From Defluviitaleaceae bacterium (GTDB taxonomy: Bacteria > Bacillota > Clostridia > Lachnospirales > WRAX01), in contig WQSI01000062.1 in NCBI GenBank assembly GCA_009787945.1, positions 1-10,354 of the forward strand: a DNA stretch of 10,354 nucleotides, given 5' to 3'. Under the pieces are notes generated by a model that saw nothing but the letters and a program-made list of their open reading frames with translations, did not search any database and had not been told where the DNA came from. The translations under genes and the position numbers were made by a program. Each line of letters begins with the position of its first letter. The stretch's first letter is position 1. Shown here piece by piece: positions 1-6,380 of the stretch.

Positions 1-160
1 GACCTGTTCCGAAACCTGCTTTCGTCAGATTTTTGAGGATTTTTGTTGAAATGCAAGGGGGCAGGTTCCTCACATACCCCTAGGTATGTGAGGGTTCTGA
101 CGCTGTGGCATTTCGGCAAAAAGACCAAAAAGATGGCGGAATGAGGTTTCGGAACAGGTC
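1..160. repeat. Foldback (MITE-like) repeat element, copy 1
   Basis: The element begins with GACCTGTTCCGAAACCT (1-17) and ends with its exact reverse complement (144-160). The two 78-base halves (1-78 and 83-160) are complementary over about three quarters of their length, allowing small gaps. They are capped by a perfect 11-base hairpin, CCTCACATACC (68-78) with GGTATGTGAGG (83-93) around a CCTA loop. A further AAATGC/GCATTT pair (49-54 and 108-113) is in register. The whole element could therefore fold into one long imperfect stem, as non-autonomous foldback or MITE-type elements do. There is no ORF inside it. The left edge coincides with the window start, so the element may extend further left. 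A second, shorter copy follows directly. Being a repeat is seen in the sequence; mobility is inferred. Confidence 0.75.
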
Positions 161-222
161 TACTGTTCTAAAACCTGCTTTCGCCAGATTTTTGCCTAAA
201 TGAGGCTTCAAGAACAGGTCTA
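161..222. repeat. Diverged, internally deleted copy of the foldback repeat
   Basis: Bases 163-194 match bases 4-35 of the first copy at 29 of 32 positions, and 199-222 match 140-162 with one extra base and few changes. The central part of copy 1, including the CCTCACATACC hairpin, is missing, so this is a deletion derivative of about 60 bases. The core is flanked by TA on both sides (161-162 and 221-222), which would fit a TA target-site duplication as made by IS630/mariner-type transposases. However, TA may instead belong to the repeat end, because copy 1 is also followed by TA. The right end lies within the stop codon of the minus-strand dipeptidase gene, so the element could also serve as that operon's 3' hairpin. 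Confidence 0.7.
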
Positions 223-1677
223 TTTCAAGGTTTCCAAAAGATTGACCAAAAATTCATAGTTTTTTGCGACGCTAGAAATTCTCGTACGTTCATCTGGTGT
301 ATGCAAGTCGAAAATATCAGGCCCAAATGAAATCATATCAAGGTTTGGGATGCGGCTGTCAAAAATACCACATTCAAGCCCTGCGTGAATGGCACGGACA
401 ACAGGCTCTTCCCCAAACTTTTCTGCCCAAACCTTAACGGAAGCATCACGGATTGGAGATTTTGGATTGTACGCCCAACCTGGATAGCCGTCAGATACCG
501 ATGTTTCAGCCCCTAAAAGTTGCCCAAGCCTACTAATACGGGTGCAATGGGAATTTTTGCGGGATTCCACAGAAGAGCGCACAGCGCAGGAAATCACAAT
601 GCTATCATCTTTCACGGCAACCACACCAAGGTTGTTGGAAGTTTCAACCAAACCTGGCAAATCCATGCTAAAGTGGGCAGGACCATGAGGGATAAGAAGC
701 AACAGGTCGATAATTGCCCCTTTGGTTTCTTCGGCAAAAACCGTAGCCCCTTCCCCAATTTGTTCTACATTTATAAATTTAATGGAAACATCAGGGTCGG
801 ATGTGGAAAGCTCTGCTTTATATGCGGCTTCTATATGCTCAAGCTCCACCCAAAGCAAGTCCATGCAAGACTGGGCAACAACAAGCTTCGCCCAAGCTTC
901 GCGAGGGATGGCGTTTGTTTTGCTTCCGCCGCCAATTTCTGCAATTTCAAAGGGGGTGTTTAGACTGTGCAGCACGCGCCCCAGGATTTTGTTGGAATTA
1001 CCCCGCTCCAAATCAATGTCTGCACCAGAATGTCCGCCCTTTAAGCCGCTGACAAACAAAGTTACAGAGGTGGTGACCCCTGGGTTTGCCTTTGCTTCTT
1101 TTATGGGCAATTTAATGGTTACGCCACTTCCGCCAGCGCAGCCCACGCAAAAAATCCCATCTTCGCTGCTGTCTAAATTAATCATCCGACGACCTTCTAA
1201 AAGGTTGACATCAAGAGCTTTAGCTCCGTCCATGCCCGCCTCTTCCACTGTGGTAAACACAGCTTCAATTGGCGGGTGCTTTAAAGTTTTATCTGCCAAA
1301 ACGGCCATCATCATGGCAGAACCAATTCCGTTATCTGCCCCTAGGGTCGTGCCGTCGGCAGTTATAAAGTCGCCTTCAATTAGCAAATTAATGCCTTGGG
1401 TTTCAAAATCAAAATCCACATTGGTGTTTTTCTCGCAAACCATGTCAATGTGGGCTTGCAAAATAACAGGGGGCGAATTTTCAAAACCTTCACTTGCTGG
1501 CTTTTTGATGATTAAGTTATGTAACTCGTCTTGATGGGTTTCAAGCCCCAAACCCTGCGCCCATTCGAGAATGGCATCGCTCAATGCCTTCTCATCCCAA
1601 GAGCCATGGGGAATGTTACAAATCATCTCAAAATTCGCAAAAACATCAGCTGGTTGCAAATCTTTTAGCACGTTCAT
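220..1677 (-). CDS. pepD: Aminoacyl-histidine dipeptidase (PepD, peptidase family M20)
   Basis: This is a cytosolic zinc dipeptidase of broad specificity that cleaves Xaa-His and other dipeptides to recycle peptide-derived amino acids. The protein has 485 residues, the usual length of PepD. Visible M20 landmarks are the AHIDMV motif (metal ligand H76, catalytic D78), GADNGIG with bridging D115, the EE pair with catalytic E145 and ligand E146, D169 in NLDSS, and the late DLHTPDE motif with H460. The lid/dimerisation domain lies roughly at residues 185-390. The start is well placed: AGGAGG at 1686-1691 lies eight bases upstream of the ATG. It follows mecA by 19 bases with no promoter visible between them, so the two are probably co-transcribed. 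The TAG stop uses the last base of the adjoining repeat. Family assignment is firm; substrate preference is not visible. Confidence 0.95.
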   Translation of the reverse strand: MNVLKDLQPADVFANFEMICNIPHGSWDEKALSDAILEWAQGLGLETHQDELHNLIIKKPASEGFENSPPVILQAHIDMVCEKNTNVDFDFETQGINLLIEGDFITADGTTLGADNGIGSAMMMAVLADKTLKHPPIEAVFTTVEEAGMDGAKALDVNLLEGRRMINLDSSEDGIFCVGCAGGSGVTIKLPIKEAKANPGVTTSVTLFVSGLKGGHSGADIDLERGNSNKILGRVLHSLNTPFEIAEIGGGSKTNAIPREAWAKLVVAQSCMDLLWVELEHIEAAYKAELSTSDPDVSIKFINVEQIGEGATVFAEETKGAIIDLLLLIPHGPAHFSMDLPGLVETSNNLGVVAVKDDSIVISCAVRSSVESRKNSHCTRISRLGQLLGAETSVSDGYPGWAYNPKSPIRDASVKVWAEKFGEEPVVRAIHAGLECGIFDSRIPNLDMISFGPDIFDLHTPDERTRISSVAKNYEFLVNLLETLK

Positions 1678-1696
1678 TTCTGTGTCCTCCTAATAT

Positions 1697-2434
1697 TTAA
1701 TTACTCAAAAATTCAGCAAGGATGCCTACGGCGTTATTCTCGACAACAACATCGCCATGCTCTTTAAGGAACAAAGCGGAAATTTCCAAGTTAGAGAATT
1801 TGTCGCCATACTCTTTAAGTGCGTTTTCTTGAGCATGGGGCAAATTAATTTTGTCATTGTCGATGGTTAAATAATATTTGCCGCTATATTTGTAAAGGGC
1901 GTTGTTACCGATATAAACCCCAGAAATGCGGGCGCAAGCGTCCGCCACCGTGTCCAAATCTTTAAATTCAAAAATGGACTGGGCGTTTTTATGCAGTTGT
2001 ACAGGGGGTTTGTTTTGGGGATTTCCAAAGTTTGGCTGGAAAGACTGCCCTTGGTTTGGCTGATGGGGATGCTGCCCATAATGGGGATGCTGATTGTGCT
2101 GGTGTTGATTTTGGTTTTGCTGATTGTTACGCGCCCCAAACACAGGAAACGGCGGAAAGCCAAAACGCTGGTCAAGTTCCGCTTGGTTTGTCACTTTTGT
2201 AACTATCACCATAATGCCGTCACGGGATACAGGTATCGCCTCAATAATAAGGGGTGTTTCGCTAGAAGTGTGGAAATCACACTCTCCTGCGGCTCTTTGC
2301 ATAATCTCCCTAAAAAGCTCCTGCGCCTTCAAAGAGCCGTAAGAAAGCTCATGCAACTGCATGTTGCGATGGGAAAGGTCATCTTGTGTCAAGGTAAACT
2401 TTATTTGATTTTCGCTGATTCTTTCAATTCTCAT
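1697..2434 (-). CDS. mecA: MecA-family ClpC adaptor protein with an expanded His/Gln/Asn linker
   Basis: MecA proteins deliver substrates (ComK in Bacillus) to the ClpC AAA+ unfoldase and help assemble the ClpCP protease in the cytosol. The N-terminal domain (about residues 1-95) opens with the typical MRIERISENQIKF and carries the family pattern of LTQDDL followed by an LF-EIM helix. The C-terminal ClpC-binding domain covers about 150-245 (FEFKDLD, YKYSGKYYL). Between them, residues 102-147 form a low-complexity linker rich in Gln, His, Asn and Pro, including the repeated hexamer QHPHYG/QHPHQP. This makes the protein 245 residues long against 218 in B. subtilis. The ATG is preceded by an AAAGGAT ribosome binding site. 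It is the first gene of a minus-strand operon with pepD. Whether a ComK-like target exists in this organism is unknown, so the cell process it serves is open. Confidence 0.88.
   Translation of the reverse strand: MRIERISENQIKFTLTQDDLSHRNMQLHELSYGSLKAQELFREIMQRAAGECDFHTSSETPLIIEAIPVSRDGIMVIVTKVTNQAELDQRFGFPPFPVFGARNNQQNQNQHQHNQHPHYGQHPHQPNQGQSFQPNFGNPQNKPPVQLHKNAQSIFEFKDLDTVADACARISGVYIGNNALYKYSGKYYLTIDNDKINLPHAQENALKEYGDKFSNLEISALFLKEHGDVVVENNAVGILAEFLSN
2063..2098. repeat. 18-base tandem repeat inside the mecA linker
   Basis: ATGGGGATGCTG occurs at 2063-2074 and again at 2081-2092, a period of 18 bases or six codons. On the coding strand this gives the two QHPH hexamers of the MecA linker. 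It is the likely source of linker expansion by slippage. The second unit has degenerated beyond its first 12 bases. Confidence 0.6.
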
Positions 2435-2481
2435 GCCATCAATCCTTTTCGATAGTCAATGGTCAACAGGTTACAATAAAC

Positions 2482-2510
2482 ATTATAACACAAACCGCGC
2501 AAGATGTAAA
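2482..2510 (-). promoter_or_regulatory. Sigma-A type promoter of the mecA-pepD operon
   Basis: On the minus strand a TTTACA -35 box (2505-2510) and a perfect TATAAT -10 box (2482-2487) are separated by exactly 17 bases. The -10 box lies about 47 bases upstream of the mecA ATG, giving a short leader without obvious structure. I see no operator-like palindrome in it, so housekeeping expression is likely. Confidence 0.85.
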
Positions 2511-2550
2511 GAGGGAAATATTATCTTGTTGCCAAAACACCAAAAAAGTC

Positions 2551-2579
2551 TTGACCTTTTGGTAAAGTTGTGCTAAAAT
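2551..2579 (+). promoter_or_regulatory. Sigma-A type promoter of the leader ORF and ABC-F gene
   Basis: TTGACC (2551-2556) and TAAAAT (2574-2579) are separated by 17 bases. Transcription would start near 2586, giving an unusually long leader of about 260 bases before the ABC-F start codon. That leader contains a small ORF and terminator-like hairpins. The promoter diverges from the mecA promoter about 40 bases away. Confidence 0.8.
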
Positions 2580-2620
2580 GAAATTTGGCAGTCGATTTGA
2601 ATTTTAAGGAGGTGATAGGA

Positions 2621-2755
2621 ATGAAACATTTTTTGCTCTTAAATAATGCGGCGAGCAGGCGTGGATTTACTGCAGTTTCAACCAAGGGGTTTTTGCGCCC
2701 TTTTTTAGGAGATTGTTTTGTATGCCTGTCACCGTGCATTATAAAAGCGGTTTAA
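2621..2755 (+). CDS. 44-residue leader ORF upstream of the ABC-F gene
   Basis: I do not recognise this peptide. It starts at an ATG with an almost perfect Shine-Dalgarno, AAGGAGGTGAT (2606-2616), four bases upstream, a much stronger signal than the one in front of the ABC-F gene itself. It begins MKHFLLLNNAASRRGF, is basic, has a hydrophobic N-terminus and two Cys near the C-terminus (CFVCLSPC region), and ends KAV. A 6-base-pair hairpin, AAAGCG/CGCTTT (2744-2749 and 2759-2764), holds its stop codon in the loop, and an intrinsic terminator follows 26 bases after the stop. Translation-sensing leader peptides are known upstream of several antibiotic-inducible ABC-F genes. That this is one is inference. 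It could instead be a free-standing small protein. Confidence 0.55.
   Translation: MKHFLLLNNAASRRGFTAVSTKGFLRPFLGDCFVCLSPCIIKAV
2684..2706 (+). terminator. Terminator-like hairpin inside the leader ORF
   Basis: AAGGG (2684-2688) can pair with CCCTT (2698-2702) around a nine-base loop, and the sequence continues in a run of six T. The stem has only five pairs, so it is a weak terminator at best. Because it lies within the leader ORF, a translating ribosome would melt it. It is enclosed by a longer imperfect stem whose best part is GCAGGC (2655-2660) with GCCTGT (2724-2729). A role in attenuation is inferred. Confidence 0.3.
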
Positions 2756-2781
2756 TATCGCTTTCTTTGAATGTTTGGTAC

Positions 2782-2816
2782 ACCTGTGCAGATAAAACAG
2801 TCTGTGCAGGTTTTTT
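2782..2816 (+). terminator. Intrinsic terminator / attenuator in front of the ABC-F gene
   Basis: ACCTGTGCAGA (2782-2792) pairs with TCTGTGCAGGT (2801-2811) in an 11-pair stem that includes two G-U pairs, with an eight-base loop, followed by a T tract to 2816. It stands downstream of the leader ORF and 28 bases before the ABC-F ATG, with no promoter visible in between. Read-through must therefore be needed for ABC-F expression from the promoter at 2551-2579. This is the arrangement of a transcription attenuator. I could not find a convincing antiterminator by eye. Confidence 0.7.
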
Positions 2817-2825
2817 GTATACAAA
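2814..2825. promoter_or_regulatory. 12-base perfect palindrome TTTGTATACAAA
   Basis: The palindrome overlaps the T tract of the attenuator and ends five bases before the ABC-F ribosome binding site AAGGAG (2830-2835). It could be an operator half-site pair or simply chance in AT-rich DNA. It occurs downstream of the likely transcription start, so a bound protein would act as a roadblock. Confidence 0.25.
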
Positions 2826-2843
2826 CTAAAAGGAGTTTTAATT

Positions 2844-4679
2844 ATGATTGATATTTCAGTACATGAATTAAATAAATATTATGGCTCAAACCACGTCCTT
2901 CGGGGAATTACCCTAGAAATTTACAGGGGCGAAAAGATAGGGCTGTTGGGCAAAAATGGCTCGGGGAAAACAACCCTGTTTAAAATTATTGCAGAAGATG
3001 AGTATTATGACAGCGGCAGTGTGTCTAAAGCGTCCGACAAAAAGGTGGAAACTCTTTCTCAAATTCCCGTTTTTGGCGAGGGGGATACGGTTGAGGATGT
3101 TTTGCGCTCTTCATTTGAAGAGGTTTTTAATGTTTATGATGCCATGAAGAAAATCGAAGGCAATGACACGCCATCCATGCTTACGCGATATGGTAAGCTA
3201 ATGGAGGAATATGAGCGGCTTGGCGGATATGAAGTTGAAACAAAGGTCGAAAAGATATGCAATGGTATGAATATTAGCGAAGATATGCGGAACAGCCCCT
3301 TTAGTCTGCTTAGTGGCGGGGAAAAAACAAGGGTTAATTTAGCCCGTATTTTGCTGCGGGATTGCGACATACTTTTGCTTGACGAGCCAACAAACCATCT
3401 GGACCTGACCTCCTTGTCGTGGCTCGAAAACTTCATTAAGGAGTTCCCAGGAACCGTTGTTGTAATATCCCACGACAGGGTTTTTCTTGATAATGTTGTC
3501 AGCAGAATTATTGAGATTGACAATGGAGAAGCCAACTTTTATTCGGGCAACTACACCTTCTATGTGGAGGAAAAGGAAAGGCGTTACCAAACCCTGGCAA
3601 AACAATATAAGCACCAACAACGGAAAATTGAGCAATTAGAAACCGCAATCAAACGGCAAAGGGTATGGGCTGCCATAAACCCTGCAAATTCGGGCTTGGC
3701 AAAGCGCGCTCTGGCAATGGAGAAGCGTATTGAACAAATGGAAAAGGTGGATAAGCCAGCCACATCAAGAAAAATGACAGAAGATTTTAACAGCGGCGGA
3801 TATGCGGCAAAAGAGGTGGTTTCCCTTGATTCTGTGAGCAAGAGCTACGGTCTTAATATGCTGATGGATGATGTTAGCCTTGTTATTGGCAGAAACGAGC
3901 GCATCGCTTTAATTGGTGCAAATGGTTGCGGCAAAACCACCCTCCTAAAAATGATTATGGGTGAAGAGTCTTGCGACGAAGGCGAAATTAAAGTGAGCAG
4001 CAATATCAAAATTGCCTATCTGTCGCAGATTGTTATATTTGATAACGAAAACATGACGGTTCTTGACGCTCTGCGAAGTGTTAACCCTTCTCCCGAGGAA
4101 AAGTTACGCAGCATACTTGCGCGTTTTCGTTTTAAAGCCCTCGATGTGGCGAAGAGGGTGGGAAGCCTTTCAGGAGGCGAAAAAAGCCGCTTGAAGTTAT
4201 GCCTGCTAATGCAAAATCAGGCAAATTTCTTGATTCTTGATGAGCCGACAAACCACCTGGACATAGAGTCAAGAGAGTGGATAGAAGACGCTGTGGCAGA
4301 TTTTAGCGGCACAATGCTATTTATTTCCCATGACCGCTTTTTCTTAAACCACTTTGCCTCAAAAATTTGGAGCATGGAAGGCGGCACAATTACAGAATAT
4401 GATGGCGGCTTTGATGACTTTTTACGGGGGGCAGACCTTTCAGAAAATCAGCAAACCAAAAAGAAAAAGAAGAAGCCCCCAATCAAAACGAAGGAAAAGG
4501 CTGTTAATTCGCTGTCAATTGAAACGCAAATTTATAACGCAGAAGCTGAAATGGTTGCCCTTGACGAAGAAATAGCCTTGAATTTGTCTGCTTCTAATTA
4601 CGACGAAATGGAGGTTTTGTATAGAAAAAAGCACCAGCTGGAAGAGTTGATTGCTTCTCTTTACAACGAATGGGGTTAA
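2844..4679 (+). CDS. ABC-F family ATPase (ribosome-associated; possible antibiotic target protection)
   Basis: ABC-F proteins are cytosolic twin-ATPase proteins that bind the ribosomal E site, relieving stalled translation or displacing antibiotics. The 611 residues carry two ATPase domains and no membrane segment. Domain 1 has Walker A GKNGSGKT (36-43), signature LSGGE (156-160), LDEPTNHLD (catalytic E181) and H-loop H210. Domain 2 has GANGCGKT (358-365), LSGGEKS (442-448), LDEPTNHLD (E467) and H496. The interdomain P-site tRNA arm (about 240-310) is charged and helical. Residues 540-611 form a basic linker (KKKKKK) and a predicted coiled coil, as in Uup/YdiF-type members. The start has AAGGAG eight bases upstream. 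The linker is not obviously extended, which argues for a housekeeping role, while the attenuator-bearing leader argues for inducible drug resistance. Subfamily is unresolved. Confidence 0.92.
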   Translation: MIDISVHELNKYYGSNHVLRGITLEIYRGEKIGLLGKNGSGKTTLFKIIAEDEYYDSGSVSKASDKKVETLSQIPVFGEGDTVEDVLRSSFEEVFNVYDAMKKIEGNDTPSMLTRYGKLMEEYERLGGYEVETKVEKICNGMNISEDMRNSPFSLLSGGEKTRVNLARILLRDCDILLLDEPTNHLDLTSLSWLENFIKEFPGTVVVISHDRVFLDNVVSRIIEIDNGEANFYSGNYTFYVEEKERRYQTLAKQYKHQQRKIEQLETAIKRQRVWAAINPANSGLAKRALAMEKRIEQMEKVDKPATSRKMTEDFNSGGYAAKEVVSLDSVSKSYGLNMLMDDVSLVIGRNERIALIGANGCGKTTLLKMIMGEESCDEGEIKVSSNIKIAYLSQIVIFDNENMTVLDALRSVNPSPEEKLRSILARFRFKALDVAKRVGSLSGGEKSRLKLCLLMQNQANFLILDEPTNHLDIESREWIEDAVADFSGTMLFISHDRFFLNHFASKIWSMEGGTITEYDGGFDDFLRGADLSENQQTKKKKKKPPIKTKEKAVNSLSIETQIYNAEAEMVALDEEIALNLSASNYDEMEVLYRKKHQLEELIASLYNEWG

Positions 4680-5332
4680 GCCTTTTCCGAAGTTGCCCGA
4701 AAGAGCTTCCTGGGCAAATCTCCCTCCTCAAATTCGTCTATAGCCAATATTTTGAACCCCTTCGCAAGATGCTCCACCTGCTCTTTGCTGAGAAAATGCA
4801 CAATAAACCCGTTGACCTCATACATGCCTTCACCCCTGTGAATCCCAGTGCCAAAGTGTATATCGTCAGTGTTTCTGGTGGTAAAAATGTTGATGCCCCC
4901 AGGCTTTAATGTCCGCAAAATCTCTTGGCTGACATTTTCAAGCTGTTTTATGGTTAACGCCATGCAAAAAAACATGTGGGAGTAGCAAGCGTCAAAACTT
5001 TCCTCGTCAAAAGGAAACCTTTCTCTTGCGTCATGTCTGGTTGCGGTTATTTTATGAGATAAGCCCATTAATTGGGCTTTTTTCTGTATGGACGCAATGC
5101 CCGCATGGGAATAGTCCAGCACATGGACATCAAAACCATTTTGAGCAAAATATATAGTGTCACGACCTTGCCCGCCGCCTAACTCCAATATACTTTTGAC
5201 ACCTCTACTCTTAAAAAGCTCCGCCGCCTTAATGGCAGGCTCGCTTGGTGATGTGCCGAATTTATCTTGATTGCCCGCATAGGTACGCTCCCAATGGGAA
5301 CATTGCTGGTTTAACGCATTATCATCGTTCAT
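4676..5332 (-). CDS. Class I SAM-dependent methyltransferase, substrate unknown
   Basis: This 218-residue protein has a Rossmann-type methyltransferase fold. Motif I is ILELGGGQGRD (48-58), an acidic D73 ends strand 2 (VHVLDYS) as expected for binding the SAM ribose, D101 follows strand 3 (TRHDARE), FDACYS (113-118) is motif IV, and RTLKPGG (140-146) is motif VI. It resembles small soluble methyltransferases of the Methyltransf_11/25 or TehB-like type; no substrate domain is recognisable. The start is supported by AAGGGGG about eight bases upstream. It is transcribed alone on the minus strand, converging on the ABC-F gene: both stops lie in the single TTAA at 4676-4679. Ribosomal RNA, small-molecule and metalloid targets are all possible and none is indicated. 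Confidence 0.85.
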   Translation of the reverse strand: MNDDNALNQQCSHWERTYAGNQDKFGTSPSEPAIKAAELFKSRGVKSILELGGGQGRDTIYFAQNGFDVHVLDYSHAGIASIQKKAQLMGLSHKITATRHDARERFPFDEESFDACYSHMFFCMALTIKQLENVSQEILRTLKPGGINIFTTRNTDDIHFGTGIHRGEGMYEVNGFIVHFLSKEQVEHLAKGFKILAIDEFEEGDLPRKLFRATSEKA

Positions 5333-5407
5333 GCCGAAACCCCCTTATTTTATTTACTGTACCACATTATCCCGATAAAAGCAACCGCAATTGTATTATT
5401 AAAAATT

Positions 5408-5433
5408 TTGATGAAAAGCTCGGATGTCATCAA
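5408..5433. other. Inverted repeat TTGATG-14-CATCAA in the divergent intergenic region
   Basis: TTGATG (5408-5413) and CATCAA (5428-5433) are a perfect six-base inverted repeat in the 178-base gap between the methyltransferase and the transporter operon. It sits just upstream of the likely transporter promoter, where an operator could be. With six-base arms it may be chance. Confidence 0.2.
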
Positions 5434-5443
5434 TAATTCGTAT

Positions 5444-5473
5444 TTGAAGATTGGCAGATGTTTATGTTATTAT
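5444..5473 (+). promoter_or_regulatory. Probable promoter of the oxyanion/phosphonate importer operon
   Basis: TTGAAG (5444-5449) and TATTAT (5468-5473) are separated by 18 bases and lie 38 bases before the first ATG. An alternative reading is TTGGCA (5451-5456) with TCAAAT (5474-5479) at 17 bases. It is weaker than the other promoters here, which would fit activated or regulated expression. The gene's ribosome binding site AGGAGG is at 5500-5505. Confidence 0.45.
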
Positions 5474-5510
5474 TCAAATGCAAAAACAAACAAATTTTTA
5501 GGAGGTTTTT

Positions 5511-6380
5511 ATGAAAAAGTTTTTGTTATATTTAGTTGGATTGCTTGCTTTACTTGCCTTTGCGGCTTGCGGCACAGATGATGACCCTGTGTTTTTTATT
5601 AGTGCCATTCCAGACCAAGACCTTACAAGGGTTCACGCGGCAATGGACGAGCTTGCGTCGGTTTTATCAGAAGCCACTGGCTTAAATGTGCAGCATCGTG
5701 GTGTTACAGACTATGCCGCAGTGGTTAGCGGCTTTGCCAGAGAGGAAATTCATCTGGCTTGGTTCGGCGGGTTAACTGGGGTGCAGGGCAGGGCGCAATT
5801 GCCAAATTCTGTTGCTGTTGCTCAAAGATATGAAGATACAGGCTTTACGTCAGTTTTCATAGCAGGGGCTCATACAGACATACATACAATGGCAGACTTT
5901 GCAGGGTATAGCTTCACTTTTGCTTCTGAAAGCTCTACATCTGGGCATTTGATGCCAAGGTATTATCTGATGCAGTGGGGCATAACCCCTGAAGATGATT
6001 TTGCAGGGCATGTGGGTTATTCTGGAAGCCACAGCAGGGTGATTGAGCTTGTGCAAAACGGCACATTTGACGGCGGTGCGCTAAATGACATTATTTGGCA
6101 TCGTTATGTAGACGAGGGAAATATAGATTACGATAGAATTAGATTCATCAGCTATACGCCAGAGTTTTATAATTACAACTTCTCCATGTCGCCAAGAGCC
6201 AACATTGACGCAACATTTGGCAATGGTTCATTTGATGCAATTGTAGACGCTTTGATGAATGTAGACATCGCAAATAACCCCCTTCTTCATCCGTTTTTTG
6301 TGTCTGAGGGCTTCATACCCACAAATAACGGCAATTATCACGACATTGAAGAAGTTGCCCGTATGTTGGGGTTGATTTAA
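5511..6380 (+). CDS. PhnD-like substrate-binding lipoprotein of a phosphonate/phosphite/putative selenate ABC importer
   Basis: The protein captures an oxyanion or phosphonate outside the cell and hands it to the permease. It has 289 residues. An N-terminal signal peptide (MKKF, then a hydrophobic stretch) ends in FAAC with lipid-modified C20. The mature part is a PhnD-family periplasmic-binding fold: ISAIPDQDL (30-38), VTDYAAVV (65-72), LAWFGGLTGVQ (82-92), and the SSTSGH loop (141-146), which in this family forms hydrogen bonds to the oxyanion. The ISAIPD and WFGGLTGVQ patterns recall family members annotated as putative selenate binding proteins rather than classical PhnD. A strong AGGAGG is placed five bases before the ATG. 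It is the first gene of a three-gene operon and overlaps the ATPase by one base (TAATG). The ligand cannot be fixed from sequence. Confidence 0.85.
   Translation: MKKFLLYLVGLLALLAFAACGTDDDPVFFISAIPDQDLTRVHAAMDELASVLSEATGLNVQHRGVTDYAAVVSGFAREEIHLAWFGGLTGVQGRAQLPNSVAVAQRYEDTGFTSVFIAGAHTDIHTMADFAGYSFTFASESSTSGHLMPRYYLMQWGITPEDDFAGHVGYSGSHSRVIELVQNGTFDGGALNDIIWHRYVDEGNIDYDRIRFISYTPEFYNYNFSMSPRANIDATFGNGSFDAIVDALMNVDIANNPLLHPFFVSEGFIPTNNGNYHDIEEVARMLGLI

Noticed and set aside
1..222. Possible CRISPR array in the repeated region
   Set aside because: There are only two unequal copies, each internally self-complementary and without spacers of constant length; this is a foldback repeat, not a CRISPR.
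722..1534. 270-codon plus-strand ORF opposite pepD
   Set aside because: It is a shadow of the pepD coding strand: the minus-strand frame encodes a full-length PepD with all catalytic residues, while this translation is low-complexity and matches nothing.
1991..2455. 154-codon plus-strand ORF opposite mecA with a hydrophobic stretch
   Set aside because: The apparent membrane segment is the complement of the His/Gln/Asn linker of MecA. There is no ribosome binding site, and the minus-strand gene is a clear family member.
2521..2739. 72-codon ORF on the minus strand across the ABC-F leader
   Set aside because: It is antisense to the promoter and to the leader ORF with its strong ribosome binding site, has no ribosome binding site of its own worth noting, and resembles no family.
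4670..4909. 79-codon plus-strand ORF after the ABC-F stop
   Set aside because: It overlaps the methyltransferase gene on the other strand, whose motifs I, II and IV are intact, and shows no ribosome binding site.
5511..6380. Assignment of the binding protein to the phosphate-binding PstS family
   Set aside because: The SSTSGH loop, the ISAIPD and DYAAVV blocks and the PhnE-type coupling loops of the partner permease point to the PhnD-like family instead.
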